A stretch of DNA of 64,000 bases from Antedon mediterranea (taxonomy: Eukaryota > Echinodermata > Crinoidea > Comatulida > Antedonidae): NCBI RefSeq assembly GCF_964355755.1, contig NC_092680.1:20127001-20191000 (forward strand), given 5' to 3'. Below the pieces are notes generated by a model. The model saw only the letters and a list, made by a program, of their open reading frames with translations, had not been told where the DNA came from and made no database searches. Made by a program: the position numbers and the translations under genes. Below, in pieces: positions 48,701 to 59,637 of this stretch (position 1 is the stretch's first letter; every line of letters begins with the position of its first letter).

Positions 48701-51700
48701 TATATTACAGTTTGGTCTGATGACAATTGGCTGAAGAAGCATGCAGGAGAGACATTAAAGAACCAGGAAGAAGGAGCTGAGAAAGAAACAGATGGTGAGA
48801 GTGCTGCTGGAGGAACTAAAAGACCTGCTGAAGATTCTGACCAGGTGAGTAGGTGTTGAAACACTTGCATATTGTAAGCAGGGTTTATACTCAAATATTT
48901 ATAAGGTTGAGTTACATTCTGGAGAGTAAAATATCTTAAGCTCTGTCTACACTATCACACTAGTTTAACAAAAAAAAGTGTGATGTGCCCAAATATGGTA
49001 GTGATATGCCCAAATATAGTAGTGATATGCCCAAATATGGTAGTGATATGACATCATCATGTCCATATATGGGCACATCACATTTTAGTTCCCCTGATAA
49101 TTAAGGCCTAGAACGCACAGTTGACCATGTCGATCTAGAAAGAAATTTGATGCACTGTAGGTTGTGTTGATAACCTATATCGGCATGGTTGACCGTGAGG
49201 ATATAAAATACTGCATGCATGGGCATATGTGGCTATAGAAAACTGTAAATTACATTTTTTGACCATGCATATAGCCTTATACAAATGTTAAGATAAATAC
49301 CTACTGTATGTCAATATATTTAATTCGTACCACATATTCTTAAATCATGCTTTACTCTATTCTTTGTATTGTCATTGAACTTTGAATTTTAAATACAATA
49401 TCTGGTTAAATATACAGAAAGAAAAAATGAATTTCCCTTAAAATTGTCAAATTTTGCTATAAAAACCAGATACCTTTTATAGTAGTTAGATAGTTTAACC
49501 TAATGTAATAACCTGTCTGGTGACTCCTTAGAAAGTGGGTATACAGTGGATAATTTTTGTTATAGCATGAAAATAAAAAATTAAAGACACCTTCCCTACA
49601 ATTTGTGATGTTTATATATAACTTTAAAAACATTAAACCAGGTCATTCCTTGTCTTAAATGTACGTTTTATGGTAAATTATGATAAACAGTGAGAATAAA
49701 CAATGCACTACCTAAGTATCTCGCGGCGAATGACCTCTCCTGGACGGTCTTTAGGCCTAGCCAAGCTAGGCTTAGTTTTGTAGGCCTAGCTGGTAAACAT
49801 CGGTAACGTACAAACATCGTACGCTAGCTACATACCTAGCCTGACGTTGTATAGTTGCTGCATTAATTTATTAATTGTCTTTCTATTTTTGCCAGACTCC
49901 GTTGATACAAAGTGGGGAAAACCCGGTATTTTCGCTGAAAAGTTAGGAGTCTTCCATTTGTTTTGGCCTCACGATCGATCGAAAAGTGGGTGAATTACAG
50001 AAGAAAAACAAAAATATCAATCCACGCGCAATGCATTTTGAGATTTATAGCAGGCCGCTATAATTATTAGAATCGACTTATTTTTCACATTTTTAACCAG
50101 GACCATATAGTATTAATTTTACATTAAATATAGTTTGTGATCTTAAATTAGATCTAAAAAACGTAGGGAAGGTGTCTTTAAATAAAAACACCGCGCCTGG
50201 CCTTTAATGTGTATTCTTGTTAGCCAATGTCATAATCAGAATGTTTTTAGCATGGACATGGAAAAACAAATTTTTAGTGTCCCTTTCACGCACAGTATTG
50301 TTTACAAAATTGTTTATTCTCAAAATAAAAGGTAAAACTATTTTATTTCCTAAAATTGTTGTTATTGTAGGCTGCAGGATCAGGACAAAAGAGGGCAAAG
50401 GTCAACCCTCAAGTGTACTTTGACATTAAATGTGGAAAGAAGGAAGCTGGTAGAATAATCATGCAGCTAAGGAGTGATGTTGTTCCCATGACTGCAGGTA
50501 GACTTTTCCTTCCCAATATTTTTTTCAGGCAGCTAGGGAGTGATAATTGCTTTTTCTTTTCACAATGTACCTTTTTTAAACTTCATATACATGAGATAAA
50601 TCTCAAACAATCACTGCAATATTTTACTTTAAACATCAATGTAATTGCGTAATTGTATTTTTACTTTCTTAATTATTTTTTTTCAGAGAATTTTCGTTGT
50701 TTGTGTACGCATGAAAAAGGGTATGGTTACAAGGGAAGCATATTTCATCGCATTATTCCAAAATTTGTATCCTTTTCAGATGTTAAAAAACAGATATTGG
50801 CTTATTATTACCAATGAAAATAATTTTTCCTGAAACGATTTTTGATCAAAGTGCCTATCATTAAAAAAAAATGTTTCAAAAAAATTATTTTTTCAGAACA
50901 ATATATCTTTAATATACTGTATAAACGTAATTACTTTCTATATTTTAATTTTTATCAGGTAAACATATTGTTATCCATCATTTTTTCCTTAACAAGATCT
51001 TTTGTAGATGTGTCAGGGAGGCGATTTCACCAATCACAATGGGACTGGTGGGAAGTCAATATATGGGAAGAAATTTAATGATGAAAACTTTGTACTGAAA
51101 CACACAAAACCTGGATTGCTATCGATGGCAAACTCTGGACCTGGTACCAACGGATCACAGTTCTTCTTGACAACAGAAAAAACTGAATGGTTAGAAACTA
51201 ATAATAATTTATTATTTAAAACAGTGTACTTTACTTTCCCAAAACCAGACACATCGGAGCTAGCCCAAAATGTCTGGTTGCCCAGAAAGTTTAGTTTTCA
51301 TAATGCGCTAAATTGTAGGAAAGAATGTCTGACCATCGGAGAGCTTAAAATAACTTCTCTGTGAGTTTTTTGAGAGTTAACGTTTCTTAGGAGAATAGTC
51401 CGGTTTTGGTATTAAAGTTACTATGATTTCTTGGAAAAATGTCATTACTTTTTAATTTAAAATGTATATTTTATAATTTACCATGTCAAGAACTCAAATT
51501 CTAGTAAACATGACAATAAAGTTGATCTTGTTAAGTTCAGAGTTCAGCACTTTCTCTAACTTTTTTAACAATTTAAAAAATAACTTGTTGGAACTGAAAT
51601 CATCATTATAATATTGATATTATTTTTCTTAATATGAATTCTTTTTTTTTTATCATAAGGATTTATTAATATTCAACCACTGACTTTTTGTACATATTAG

Positions 51701-52437
51701 AGAGGTTTCGCAATCTTACGAATACGATAACGAAAACGGATACGTCACGCACACGTATTCGTTTTCGTAAGCCATAAAAAAATCTGTTTCGCATGGCAAT
51801 GAAATATTGAGGCGCGTCCAAAATATGACTTCGGTAAATTTGAACGAAGCGAAGGTACGTGTTGCTTGGTGCTTGGCTGCCTAGGCCTACCGTAACATCA
51901 AAGCGAGTGAGGACTTTAAAAACTGCTATTTATCTAAATTGACCTGGCATTTTAGTAAATTACTTTAGTAAATTACTTTCAATAAATCTATAATTATATT
52001 ATAATCATGAATCATTCCTACTTCAAATGCAAAATGTGCAAAATAGATCAAAAACTATACTCGTTTTGTAGTTACGACTGGTGATATTCGTCAACACGAA
52101 TACGCTTTACGAATATGAAATGGGGATCAGCTCAAAAGTTTCACAAATGTATGACGTATCCGTTTTCGTTATCGTATTCGTAAGGTTGCGAAACCTCCCT
52201 AGTAATAATAAATATAACTGGTGCACAAAAACAAAATATATACAAAAGCAAAAAAGTATTTCATTTTTCATAGACTTCAAATGTTTTGGTTTTTTTTTCA
52301 GGTTAGATGGAAAACATGTTGTCTTTGGAGAGGTAATCGAGGGGATGAACGTAGTGAGAGCGATGGAAAAACTAGGATCTCAATCTGGAAAACCATCTAC
52401 AAAGGTTACCATCGCTGACTGTGGAGAGCTGGTATGA
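42703..52437 (+). CDS. PPIE: Peptidyl-prolyl isomerase E (RRM-cyclophilin)
   Basis: Spliceosome-associated prolyl isomerase with an RNA-binding domain. Exons: 42703-42736, 43325-43467, 44506-44532 (27 nt), 44876-44957, 48711-48844, 50371-50497, 50687-50766, 51008-51189, 52302-52437. They join to about 314 aa; the human protein is 301. Residues about 8-85 form an RRM with RNP2 IYVGGL and RNP1 RGFAFVEF. A charged linker follows, then a cyclophilin domain with [54 protein letters not shown] and [12 protein letters not shown], retaining the catalytic Arg/Phe/Gln and Trp region. It ends IADCGELV, like the orthologue. Introns are long and filled with repeats; one contains an Ig-superfamily gene on the opposite strand. 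Confidence 0.97.
43906..44480. repeat. 54-bp minisatellite at the 3' end of PPIE intron 2
   Basis: Eleven copies of a unit containing TTGCCTATGCTTAATACATA and TCTATACAGCTTCTAACACT. Because 54 is divisible by 3, the array is open in one frame for about 190 codons, but this is not a gene. Each unit has an intron-end-like pyrimidine run with ACAG, and the last unit runs into the true acceptor of the 27-nt exon. Confidence 0.9.
45201..47358. mobile_element. 2.16 kb hAT-like non-autonomous transposon in PPIE intron 4
   Basis: Termini CAGGGCTGCAAATTAA (45201) and TTAATTTGCAGCCCTG (ends 47358) are inverted repeats. Flanking GTATA occurs on both sides, a possible 5-bp target duplication. CAGGG-type ends are typical of hAT elements, although those usually make 8-bp duplications. 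No transposase is visible. The interior is richer in CpG than its surroundings. Confidence 0.7.
45364..45406. other. G-run / C-run inverted pair
   Basis: Twelve consecutive G at 45364-45375 and eleven consecutive C at 45396-45406, 20 bp apart. They could pair as a hairpin or form G-quadruplex/i-motif structures. Confidence 0.8.
47451..48350 (-). CDS. Intronless Ig-superfamily type I membrane protein A (nested in PPIE intron 4)
   Basis: Single open frame of 299 aa. Signal peptide near residues 9-25 ([15 protein letters not shown]). First Ig domain: Cys50 in KFTC, Trp61-62, Cys103 in DKGYYQCKV. Second, Ig-like domain starts [14 protein letters not shown] and contains [24 protein letters not shown] and [10 protein letters not shown] is about residues 238-264 ([20 protein letters not shown]), then a short basic tail of about 35 residues. 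There are several N-glycosylation sites. It is closest to protein E at 59.6 kb, not to its immediate neighbours. No ITIM- or ITAM-type tyrosine motif is seen in the tail. A second in-frame ATG at codon 9 may be the true start. It lies antisense to PPIE, immediately after the hAT-like element. Confidence 0.85.
   Translation of the reverse strand: MLVKIKKTMYNFTAIVCFMTLAVNAESEVYASQPGNETVNEGSTATKFTCALKAKRNDLTWWKDGEKIEDNDPHYNFSIEANVQTYSIHIKVVERRDKGYYQCKVKSEFSDKAFLTVREITGEPYPICKLSKSEYEVNDTVRATCITEKKSPPDNIDLLIIERKKSTSLIASHCYNDTHLWVTTEFIAKEKLNNSIINCTIENDFTEPARPCDNPVTLKIVNPPLPCIEQPKEEYGNDYAYIIIVLTLFLVFSIVLNTVLLLYIGHLKNTLDCSRVIEFLRSSRNFIRQLFLPRRIDEE
48936..49090. mobile_element. Palindromic MITE, copy 4, in PPIE intron 5
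   Basis: Begins GCTCTGTCTACACTATCACA. A 22-bp motif around GTGATATGCCCAAATA is tandemly repeated, then TGTCCATATATGGGCACATC. The right end is degraded. Confidence 0.65.
49581..50181. mobile_element. TTAA-flanked MITE in PPIE intron 5
   Basis: AGACACCTTCCCTAC at 49585 and its perfect inverted partner GTAGGGAAGGTGTCT ending at 50177 are each flanked by TTAA. This is the target duplication used by piggyBac- and Kolobok-type elements. About 0.6 kb, non-coding. Confidence 0.8.
51702..52198. mobile_element. MITE with ~45-bp inverted repeats in PPIE intron 8
   Basis: GAGGTTTCGCAATCTTACGA with ATACGATAACGAAAACGGAT and TACGTCA on the left is mirrored on the right by TGACGTATCCGTTTTCGTTA and TCGTATTCGTAAGGTTGCGA with one or two differences. 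Superfamily unknown. Confidence 0.8.
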
Positions 52438-53001
52438 AGAAAGAAGAAAATGTGATAAGATGAAGAAAAGTAGCTGTGATTGGCCAGTGTGTCACTAAGA
52501 CTTGCAGCAAGATCCTGATTGGTCTATTTGAAGTGTGTGCTTGTGATCCTGCAGTGTTGTATCTTATTACTGGTAGATACTTGGACAGGTTGTAGTAAGG
52601 TTCTTAGGTTTTGCACACTCAAACAGAACAGTGCATTGAAAAGTTAAAAATTGAAGTGATGTTAACCAGATTTAATAATTGTACCAAAGATATTTTCCTA
52701 TTCTCACAGAATCATCTGAAGGTTAATTTTACAGTTTAACAAATACAATACAACAGTTCAACTATATAATTTCATTTTATTTATTACGCAATGTATAGAT
52801 GTAATATAATAAGCCTCTATTTTAATTACTGTTGCACAAAAAGCTAAATTAAAACCCATCCTTTATTCAAAGCAAATTCAAACAAAATGTAAATTTCTTT
52901 ACTATAGTTGCACATAGGTTAAATTTGATATTTAATAAAGCATTTAAATCATAATTTGTTTGATTAAAATACAAAATGCAATACAATGACATTGTAACTA
53001 G

Positions 53002-53494
53002 TTAACACATTGACTGCCAAGGCATTTTCCGTAATTTCTGTCCCAGTGCCAAGTCCCGTTTACATATTAAATTACAGTTTGAAAGTGTAACATCTGGTCA
53101 TATATCTGACCCCCATCCTCTGACCCACCCTATCATCGAGAGATAAAAACAGTAAACCATACTGAATCATTTCATCCTTTATTATTTTTATTTACTATTA
53201 GCGCAATTTATGACATGTTTGAGATGATTATATTGAGTGTGAGGGCGCCATCGTATCAACCATATTCAATGCATGAGGGAATAAACACAAACAAACATAT
53301 GACATTTATTTTTAGATTATCGTTTACGTACATCATTCATAAACTGCCATGCGATAATTCCTGTTCCAATCACCACTGCCAGCGATTCTACATACAATAC
53401 AAAAGTGCTACGATTTTGACGTAGTATTACGTCTTGGCAAGTAGCGAAACGCAATTTTTGACGTATAAATACGCCGTGGCAGTGAACGTGTTAA
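53002..53494. mobile_element. piggyBac-type MITE downstream of PPIE
   Basis: TTAACACATTGACTGCCAAG at the left and GCCGTGGCAGTGAACGTGTT followed by AA at the right are imperfect inverted repeats bounded by TTAA. Confidence 0.7.
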
Positions 53495-53934
53495 GTAAAA
53501 TAAAATTTTAATCTATGCAAAATGAAAAATGTCGAGAGTGTCAGAAATTTGAATTATTTTTTTTTGTATTTAAACTATAAATTTAACCATGTTGATCTGT
53601 ATTTTGTTAATGGACATTACTCTTTCCAGGTTTGAATATTAACATTATACAGTACATATAACATAATACTAACTATATTTCTATTAATAATATTGTTTAA
53701 AAATGTTAGTAATTAAAATGGTAGTGTAATGTTTGTTCTTATTTAAATATTTCTGCTATATCAATTCAGTTCAGGAATTTATATTTTTTTTCTTTTTTGC
53801 TTTGTAAATGTTGTGGTTGAAGCTCAAAGTTTCTTACTTTTCTTTTTTTTCAAGGCTATTTTAATTGTAACTGTATTTTATTATCCTCTTTTTAAATATA
53901 AATTGCATAAATCTGTGTTAATTTGGTATCCATG

Positions 53935-55008
53935 TTAAAATGTTTTTGTTGGCACTTCAGTTCCTTTGTCTGACTTGTTACCTTCCATTAAGGGAATGTC
54001 ATCATTGTTTGACTGGGGTCTCCGACACTTATTATACATAATATACAAACAAGACCTAACAATAAATGGTAACACAGTGAATACTATTTGAAATACAAGT
54101 ATTGTAATCAATAAATTTCTAATAGTATCTGTATGTTCTTTGTACTTGCATTCACATTTACACCTATCTGTTGGCTTATCTTCTGGTTTATCTGTTGCTG
54201 ATTCTGTACTTCTATTTGTGCCTTCTGTAGGTGCAGATGGTGTTGGCATTTCTTTGGTTGTAGTTGTTGGATAAGTGGCAATGATCTTGTTGCAACTTCG
54301 AGGTGCAATATTAATAGAAATGTCTGAGTTGGAAATTGTGCAAATTGCTTTCTTTCGTTTTGGATCTGCTTTAAACTCTGATGTGGCCCATAGATGTGTT
54401 GCATTACCACATTGACATGTAGTGTCTAGTTTATCAGATGTTGGCGTTGACATATGTACCTCATGTGAGATTGATAGCTTTTCATATTCTGCCTCAGAAT
54501 GTATTTTATAAGGCGGTGACTTAAAAGATTCATGGTGTTCTGCCTTAAAATCTATATCATCAGCAGGCCACTTGTTCTCTGTGATACAAGTCATTTCCAC
54601 CATCTCATATTCTTCATACACTGACTTTGACAACTCACATATAGGATAAGGCTCACCTGTGATTTCAAATACTGTTAGCCATGCTTTTTCAGATTCTTCT
54701 GTTTTTCCATCCTTCGATACTTTACATTGACCTTTATCTGTGCGTTGTACTGTGTTTATTTCCAAAGTAGTTTTTTTCATCTGATTTTCATTCCACCAAT
54801 TGTAATGTTCATCTTTTGTAATATTTGTGGAATTTTTCATTCACATTATTGTTTCAGGTTGCACATCCAAAAGGCATGTAAACCTGACATTAGTGTCTCC
54901 TTCTTTGATTGTATCATGTCGAGTTACCGGTCCTCGTTGAATAAGTTCACAATTCACCAAATAAATGTAAAAAAGTAAACAAAAAGTACTTTTGATTGTA
55001 AAAAGCAT
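53935..55008 (-). pseudogene. Intronless Ig-superfamily membrane protein B with a premature stop
   Basis: The frame begins at 55008 (signal MLFTIKSTFCLLFYIYLVNC) and runs 55 codons to TGA at 54843-54841. This sits exactly where protein D has TGG, the conserved Trp before MKNS. The frame then continues open for 301 codons: rest of Ig1 (TDKGQCKVSKDG, with the YY of the motif missing), the second domain (EPYPICELSKSVYEEYE, CQCGNATHLWATSEF), a Thr-rich stalk (TKEMPTPSAPTEGTNRSTES), a Cys-rich pre-membrane segment (CKCECKYK), TM (NLLITILVFQIVFTVLPFIV) and a ~40-aa tail. A single-base nonsense change in an otherwise intact gene suggests recent inactivation or a segregating allele. Confidence 0.8.
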
Positions 55009-55149
55009 TGTGGTAGGTTACAGTATTATTTTGTCTGCAGGCTCTTTCTCCAATTGAATGAAAGCAGCTATCAACCAACTGTCCAACTAAGGAATATTTC
55101 GATTTCTTACACCTAGCACCAATATACATGAATAACTTCATTATTTAAT

Positions 55150-56170
55150 ACCATTGTTTGTGATACAAATGTTCTTTGTAATTTTATAATGATATCAATC
55201 AATATACCCTAGGCCATTATTGGAATAATAAACATTACAAATTGTTTGTTTACATAGAGGAACCATAACAATACTGTAATCTGGTTTTATAATGGTAAAT
55301 ATAGAGATATGTCTATGTTTTACCACCAAATTGATATCAGTGGTTGCTTTTATGTGTTGCATATTTTAACATCTATGTTATGCCATTGCATTTTCTTCTT
55401 TATCAATTTCTGACCTAGTAACACAATTCATTTCCTACCATAAGATGTCAAGAATAATGAGATAAAATTTAAAAGTTTTGCACCTATGTCTTCTGGTATT
55501 TCTTGACAGTTTATCATTGCTGTAGGCTTAATTTTCCTTCTAATGGTTATCTTTTGTAATTATAGTAATTTTTAATTATCATTTTTTAAGGATGGAACTC
55601 TATGAAAATATAGTAGTCTACATGACTTAATCCTAACTATTGTTATTACAACAAATAAAAAATCAAGCATCATATTAGAATTGACAACCTTAAGATTAGT
55701 GTTACATACTGTATTTTTCTTTATAATAACATGTTATTTTCATTGATTAATAATGGGACATCTGATGGGAGGAAATCTCAAATTGCTTGCTTTGTCTGCC
55801 TACTGTTGTAGTAGACAAGTGCTAGGATGGATAAGAATAGTAACAGATTTATATTATGCAATCCATCTAATGTCTTCTATGTTGCATTCACATGTACCAT
55901 TAGGATCCTTCTGAATCTGTTCATAACAAAAAGAATATAGAACTGTGAAAGTAAACCATATTAATATCAAATTGTCATTAATTATTCATTATTCAAAACA
56001 TCAATTTGCAAAAAAATATCTATGTATGATTAAATGTATTTTAGTTGTCTTACTTTATATTAATATAACTTTTTTTATATAATATAACTTCTGGAACTTT
56101 AGTAAACGATTATCCATTCATTTTTACATTCACATTTATTGTACACTCATTGTACTTGACATCTGTTTCT
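55150..56170. other. Region downstream of Ig gene C
   Basis: Mostly non-coding. It contains a possible 3' exon of gene C (55916-55854) and a decayed copy of the family's stalk/pre-TM segment near 56100-56170. Confidence 0.4.
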
Positions 56171-56176
56171 TTGTTA

Positions 56177-56929
56177 TCAACTGTTTCCCTTTTTACCCAT
56201 TGCCATTCCTATGCTTACCTTTGTATTAGGAAGTTGTTGTAGAGTTGTTGGTGTTTCTGTGATATTTGTTGGTGAATGAATCAAAAGACTCTTGTCACAA
56301 TACCGAGCGACACTAGAAATTGTATAGTTGAATATTTTACAAACTATCTTTGTATTATTTAGTTTTGAATTTGCCTTAAACTCTGATGTGGCCCATAAAT
56401 GTGTAGCATTACCACAATGACATGTAGTCTTTAAGGGTTTAGTTTTGTCCTGATATTCTGTATAAAAGTCAATATCATCAGGAGGCCACTTGTTCTCTGT
56501 GATACAAGTCATATACACCATCTCGCATTTCCCATACTCAGGCTTTGACAGCTCACAAATAGGATAAGGCTCTCTTGTGATTTCTAATACTTTCAAGTAT
56601 GTTCTTGCAGATTCTTCTGGTCTTTTACCTTTCCAGACTTTACATTGATAATAGCCTTTATCTGTACGTTGTACTGTGTTTATTGTCAAAATAGCTTTTT
56701 TTGTCATCTCATCATACGTCATTCTGTAATGTTCATCTTGTGTTATATTTTCTGAATCTTTCATCCACTCGTACTTGTCAGGTGCCACGGTGAAAAGGCA
56801 TGTGAACTTGGTTTTAGTGCTTCCTTCAGTGACTTGTTGTGTTTCTTCACTTTCTGGTTGTAGAATAAGTTTCTCACCATTCGCCAAATAAATGTAAAAA
56901 AGTAAACAAATATTAAGATTTAACATCAT
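56177..56929 (-). CDS. Intronless Ig-superfamily protein C, lacking TM
   Basis: Open frame of 250 aa. Signal MMLNLNICLLFYIYLANG; Ig1 with KFTCLF, YEWMKDSENIT and [13 protein letters not shown]; second domain EPYPICELSKPEYGKCE, TCHCGNATHLWATSEF, VCKIFNYTISSVARYC; short Thr-rich stalk; then a stop with no TM. The TM region of its relatives is represented downstream only by decayed sequence. A strong splice donor (CAAAG/GTAAGC at 56219/56218) and an acceptor before 55916 would add IQKDPNGTCECNIEDIRWIA and a stop. That replaces the tail with the family's TCECN segment but still no full TM. It is probably secreted, or a 3'-truncated gene in decay. Confidence 0.7.
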   Translation of the reverse strand: MMLNLNICLLFYIYLANGEKLILQPESEETQQVTEGSTKTKFTCLFTVAPDKYEWMKDSENITQDEHYRMTYDEMTKKAILTINTVQRTDKGYYQCKVWKGKRPEESARTYLKVLEITREPYPICELSKPEYGKCEMVYMTCITENKWPPDDIDFYTEYQDKTKPLKTTCHCGNATHLWATSEFKANSKLNNTKIVCKIFNYTISSVARYCDKSLLIHSPTNITETPTTLQQLPNTKVSIGMAMGKKGNS

Positions 56930-57737
56930 CGTGGTAGTGCAAAGAGATGGGTAGTTGTATGCAGTGTTAGTCCTACAACAGTTTTGTCAAAAATGTTTAT
57001 ACCAGCACGTCAGCAGCAACTCGAATTAACCGCATCATTGATATCATTGTTTACAATACAATGTTCTTTTGAATTTATTTGTCAAACTTCAACCATACAC
57101 CATAATGTATTTATGTTATTGATTAGCAGTAAACAGTTGATGGGTTATTGAAAATTTGCTTACTTACTGTACTTCCCACATCTATCAAAATTACTGTTTT
57201 TGTTACTTTTCATCAAATGTTTCCTTCAGTCGCATATAAAATGTGAATTATCAGTAGAAAAATTTTGTGTAATTGACTTCAATGAGATGTTTTCTTTGAT
57301 GCAAAATTCTATTAAGTTTACAAAAAAATGATACTTTTTGCAATGGTTTTTCTGCTTTGAAAAAGAAAATTGTTATTAACCAGCAGTTACTGGTATTCTA
57401 GGTCTAGACTGTGATTCTGCTTAAAACAACCACATTTTGGCACATATGGTATGTCATACATTTTTTTAATTTTTAATTTTTATTTCTTTATTCTGATATA
57501 AAATCAATAGGATAAAAACACAAATAACACAAATACATTTAATTGAAACTGATCATTTTCAGAACACTTTGTTTGAAGAGAAACCTCACGTTTTATATAT
57601 TTACATATAACTATAAACCTATTAATTATGTAGATGTTTAAAAAAATTCAGTTGCAGAATTGTTTTCTATGTGTGTTTGAGGTGTACTTTAATTTTACTA
57701 AAAAGACATCAAAAACAAACTATCAGTATTGTGCACA

Positions 57738-58632
57738 TTATATGCACATTATTATTATAACTAATAACAAAATAATCCATTTATTGTTACATTCACATGT
57801 GTACTTATTAGCATTTTTGTCTGTTGTTGTTTCTGTAGTTATCTTTGAACCTGGAGTTGTTGTCTCATCTGTCACCCTATCATCTGTTTCATCAGTGGTT
57901 GTTGTTGATTGAATGACAAGACTCTTGCTGCAATACCGAGCATCACTAGAAATGTTATGGTTAAAAATTTTGCAAACTACCTCCATCAGTTTTGGATCTG
58001 CTTTAAACTCTGATGTTGCCCATATATGTGTTGCATTACCACATTGGCATGTAGTGTCTAGTTTCTCAGATGTTGGCGTTGACATATGTACCTCATGTGA
58101 GATTGATAGCTTTTCATATTCTGCCTCAGAATGTATATTATAAGGCGGTGACTTAAAAGATTCATGGTGTTCTGCCTTAAAATCTATATCATCAGCAGGC
58201 CACTTGTTCTCTGTGATACAAGTCATTTCCACCATCTCACATTCTTCATACACTGACTTTGACAGCTCACAGATAGGATAAGGCTCACCTGTGATTTCAA
58301 ATACTTCCAAATAGGCTCTTGCAGATTCTTGGTTTTTTCCATTCTTCCAGATTTTACATTGATAATAACCTTTATCTGTACGTTGTACTGTGTTTATTTC
58401 CAAAGTAGTTTTTTTCCACTGATTGTCAGTCCACCAATTGTAATGTTCATCTTCTGTAATATCTCTGGAATTTTTCATCCACACTAATGTTTCGGGATTC
58501 ACATTCAAAAGGCATGTAAACCTGATGTTGGTATCCCCTTCTTTGATTTTCTGGTCCTCGTAGAATAAGGTTTTCACCATTCACCAAGTAAATGTAACAA
58601 AGTATACAAATAGCATTTTTGATTAAATACAT
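57738..58632 (-). pseudogene. Intronless Ig-superfamily membrane protein D with a frameshift
   Basis: The signal peptide starts at 58632 (MYLIKNAICILCYIYLVNGE) and shifts frame near 58555-58570 relative to the main 280-codon frame. That frame encodes Ig1 ([32 protein letters not shown]), the second domain (EPYPICELSKSVYEECE, CQCGNATHIWATSEF), a Thr-rich stalk and TCECNNKWIILLLVIIIMCI. It stops within the membrane segment because of a short insertion, with a second stop in the former tail. Compared with E it therefore has at least two lesions. An internal start at 58580 would lack a signal peptide. Confidence 0.75.
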
Positions 58633-58689
58633 TGTTGTGGTATGGTACTGCTGGTGTTGTTCTGTTAGTTTACACACAATCACTGCCCA

Positions 58690-59637
58690 ACAGTAAATAA
58701 CATAATGTTAGCAATAAATGAGTTTATACCAAATAGCAGTTACTAAAACAGCATTTATTTTAGATTATGAAGAAACATGAGATAATTAATCTTATTTATC
58801 TTTAGTATGCAGTTTATGTATAATTATTACAGTAAGCAAACAATACTAAGCAGAAGTTTAACTTAATATTTTGCTGTATCTGCTGCAAAATGCATACAGA
58901 AAGTTTTGTTTTCAAGTTTTATATCAACAAAATATTCTGTTTGCAATAAATGAGTTTATACAAAATAAGATTACTTATGAAGAAACCATTAAACTTATTT
59001 ATCTTCTGGTATGTAGTTTATGTTTTTACATAAAGCAAATATAATTATTACAGTAAGCAAACAAGACTAAACAGAATTAGTTTATTAAATTTAATAATAT
59101 CCGTGTATATGCTGCAAAATGCAAAACAAAAAGTAATGTTTTAAAGTCTTTTATAAACAACAAAACTATTCTGTAGGAATTCTGCATTGATCTATTTCGG
59201 CTCACAAAAGCAATAGTAAATAACATATCTTATATATCTAGCAATTAAAATAGCATTAGTTAATATAGATTACTCATGAACTTTATTTGATAAGCTAATT
59301 TATCCTCTGGTGTGTAGTTTATGTATAATTATAGTAAACACACATTACTGAGCAGAAGTTTTTAATATGTGCGGCAAACAGACATTTACATTTTATATAA
59401 ACAAAAAAAGCTATTTCGCAGAAATTCTGCATTGGTCTATGTCAGCTCATCAAAAAAGAGATACATTAAATACTGCCTGCTTAGAGGTGCACTATAACAT
59501 TTGAGGTCCCCCAAGTGAAATTATATTTTTCAAGTGATTATATTTTCCCCAAGCACATACAGAATTTCAGAGAGTGAAATTATACTTTTCTCAAGGGACT
59601 ATATTTTCCCCAAGCATGGTATTGAGGTTGACTATAA
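58690..59637. other. Gene-free stretch with degenerate direct repeats
   Basis: Blocks containing AATGAGTTTATACAAAATA, ATTATTACAGTAAGCAAACA and AATTCTGCATTG recur two or three times, suggesting tandem duplication of the 3' flank. There is no coding sequence. Confidence 0.5.

Noticed and set aside
54108-54410. Gln/His-rich 100-codon frame
   Set aside because: Alternative frame of the Thr-rich stalk of Ig gene B.
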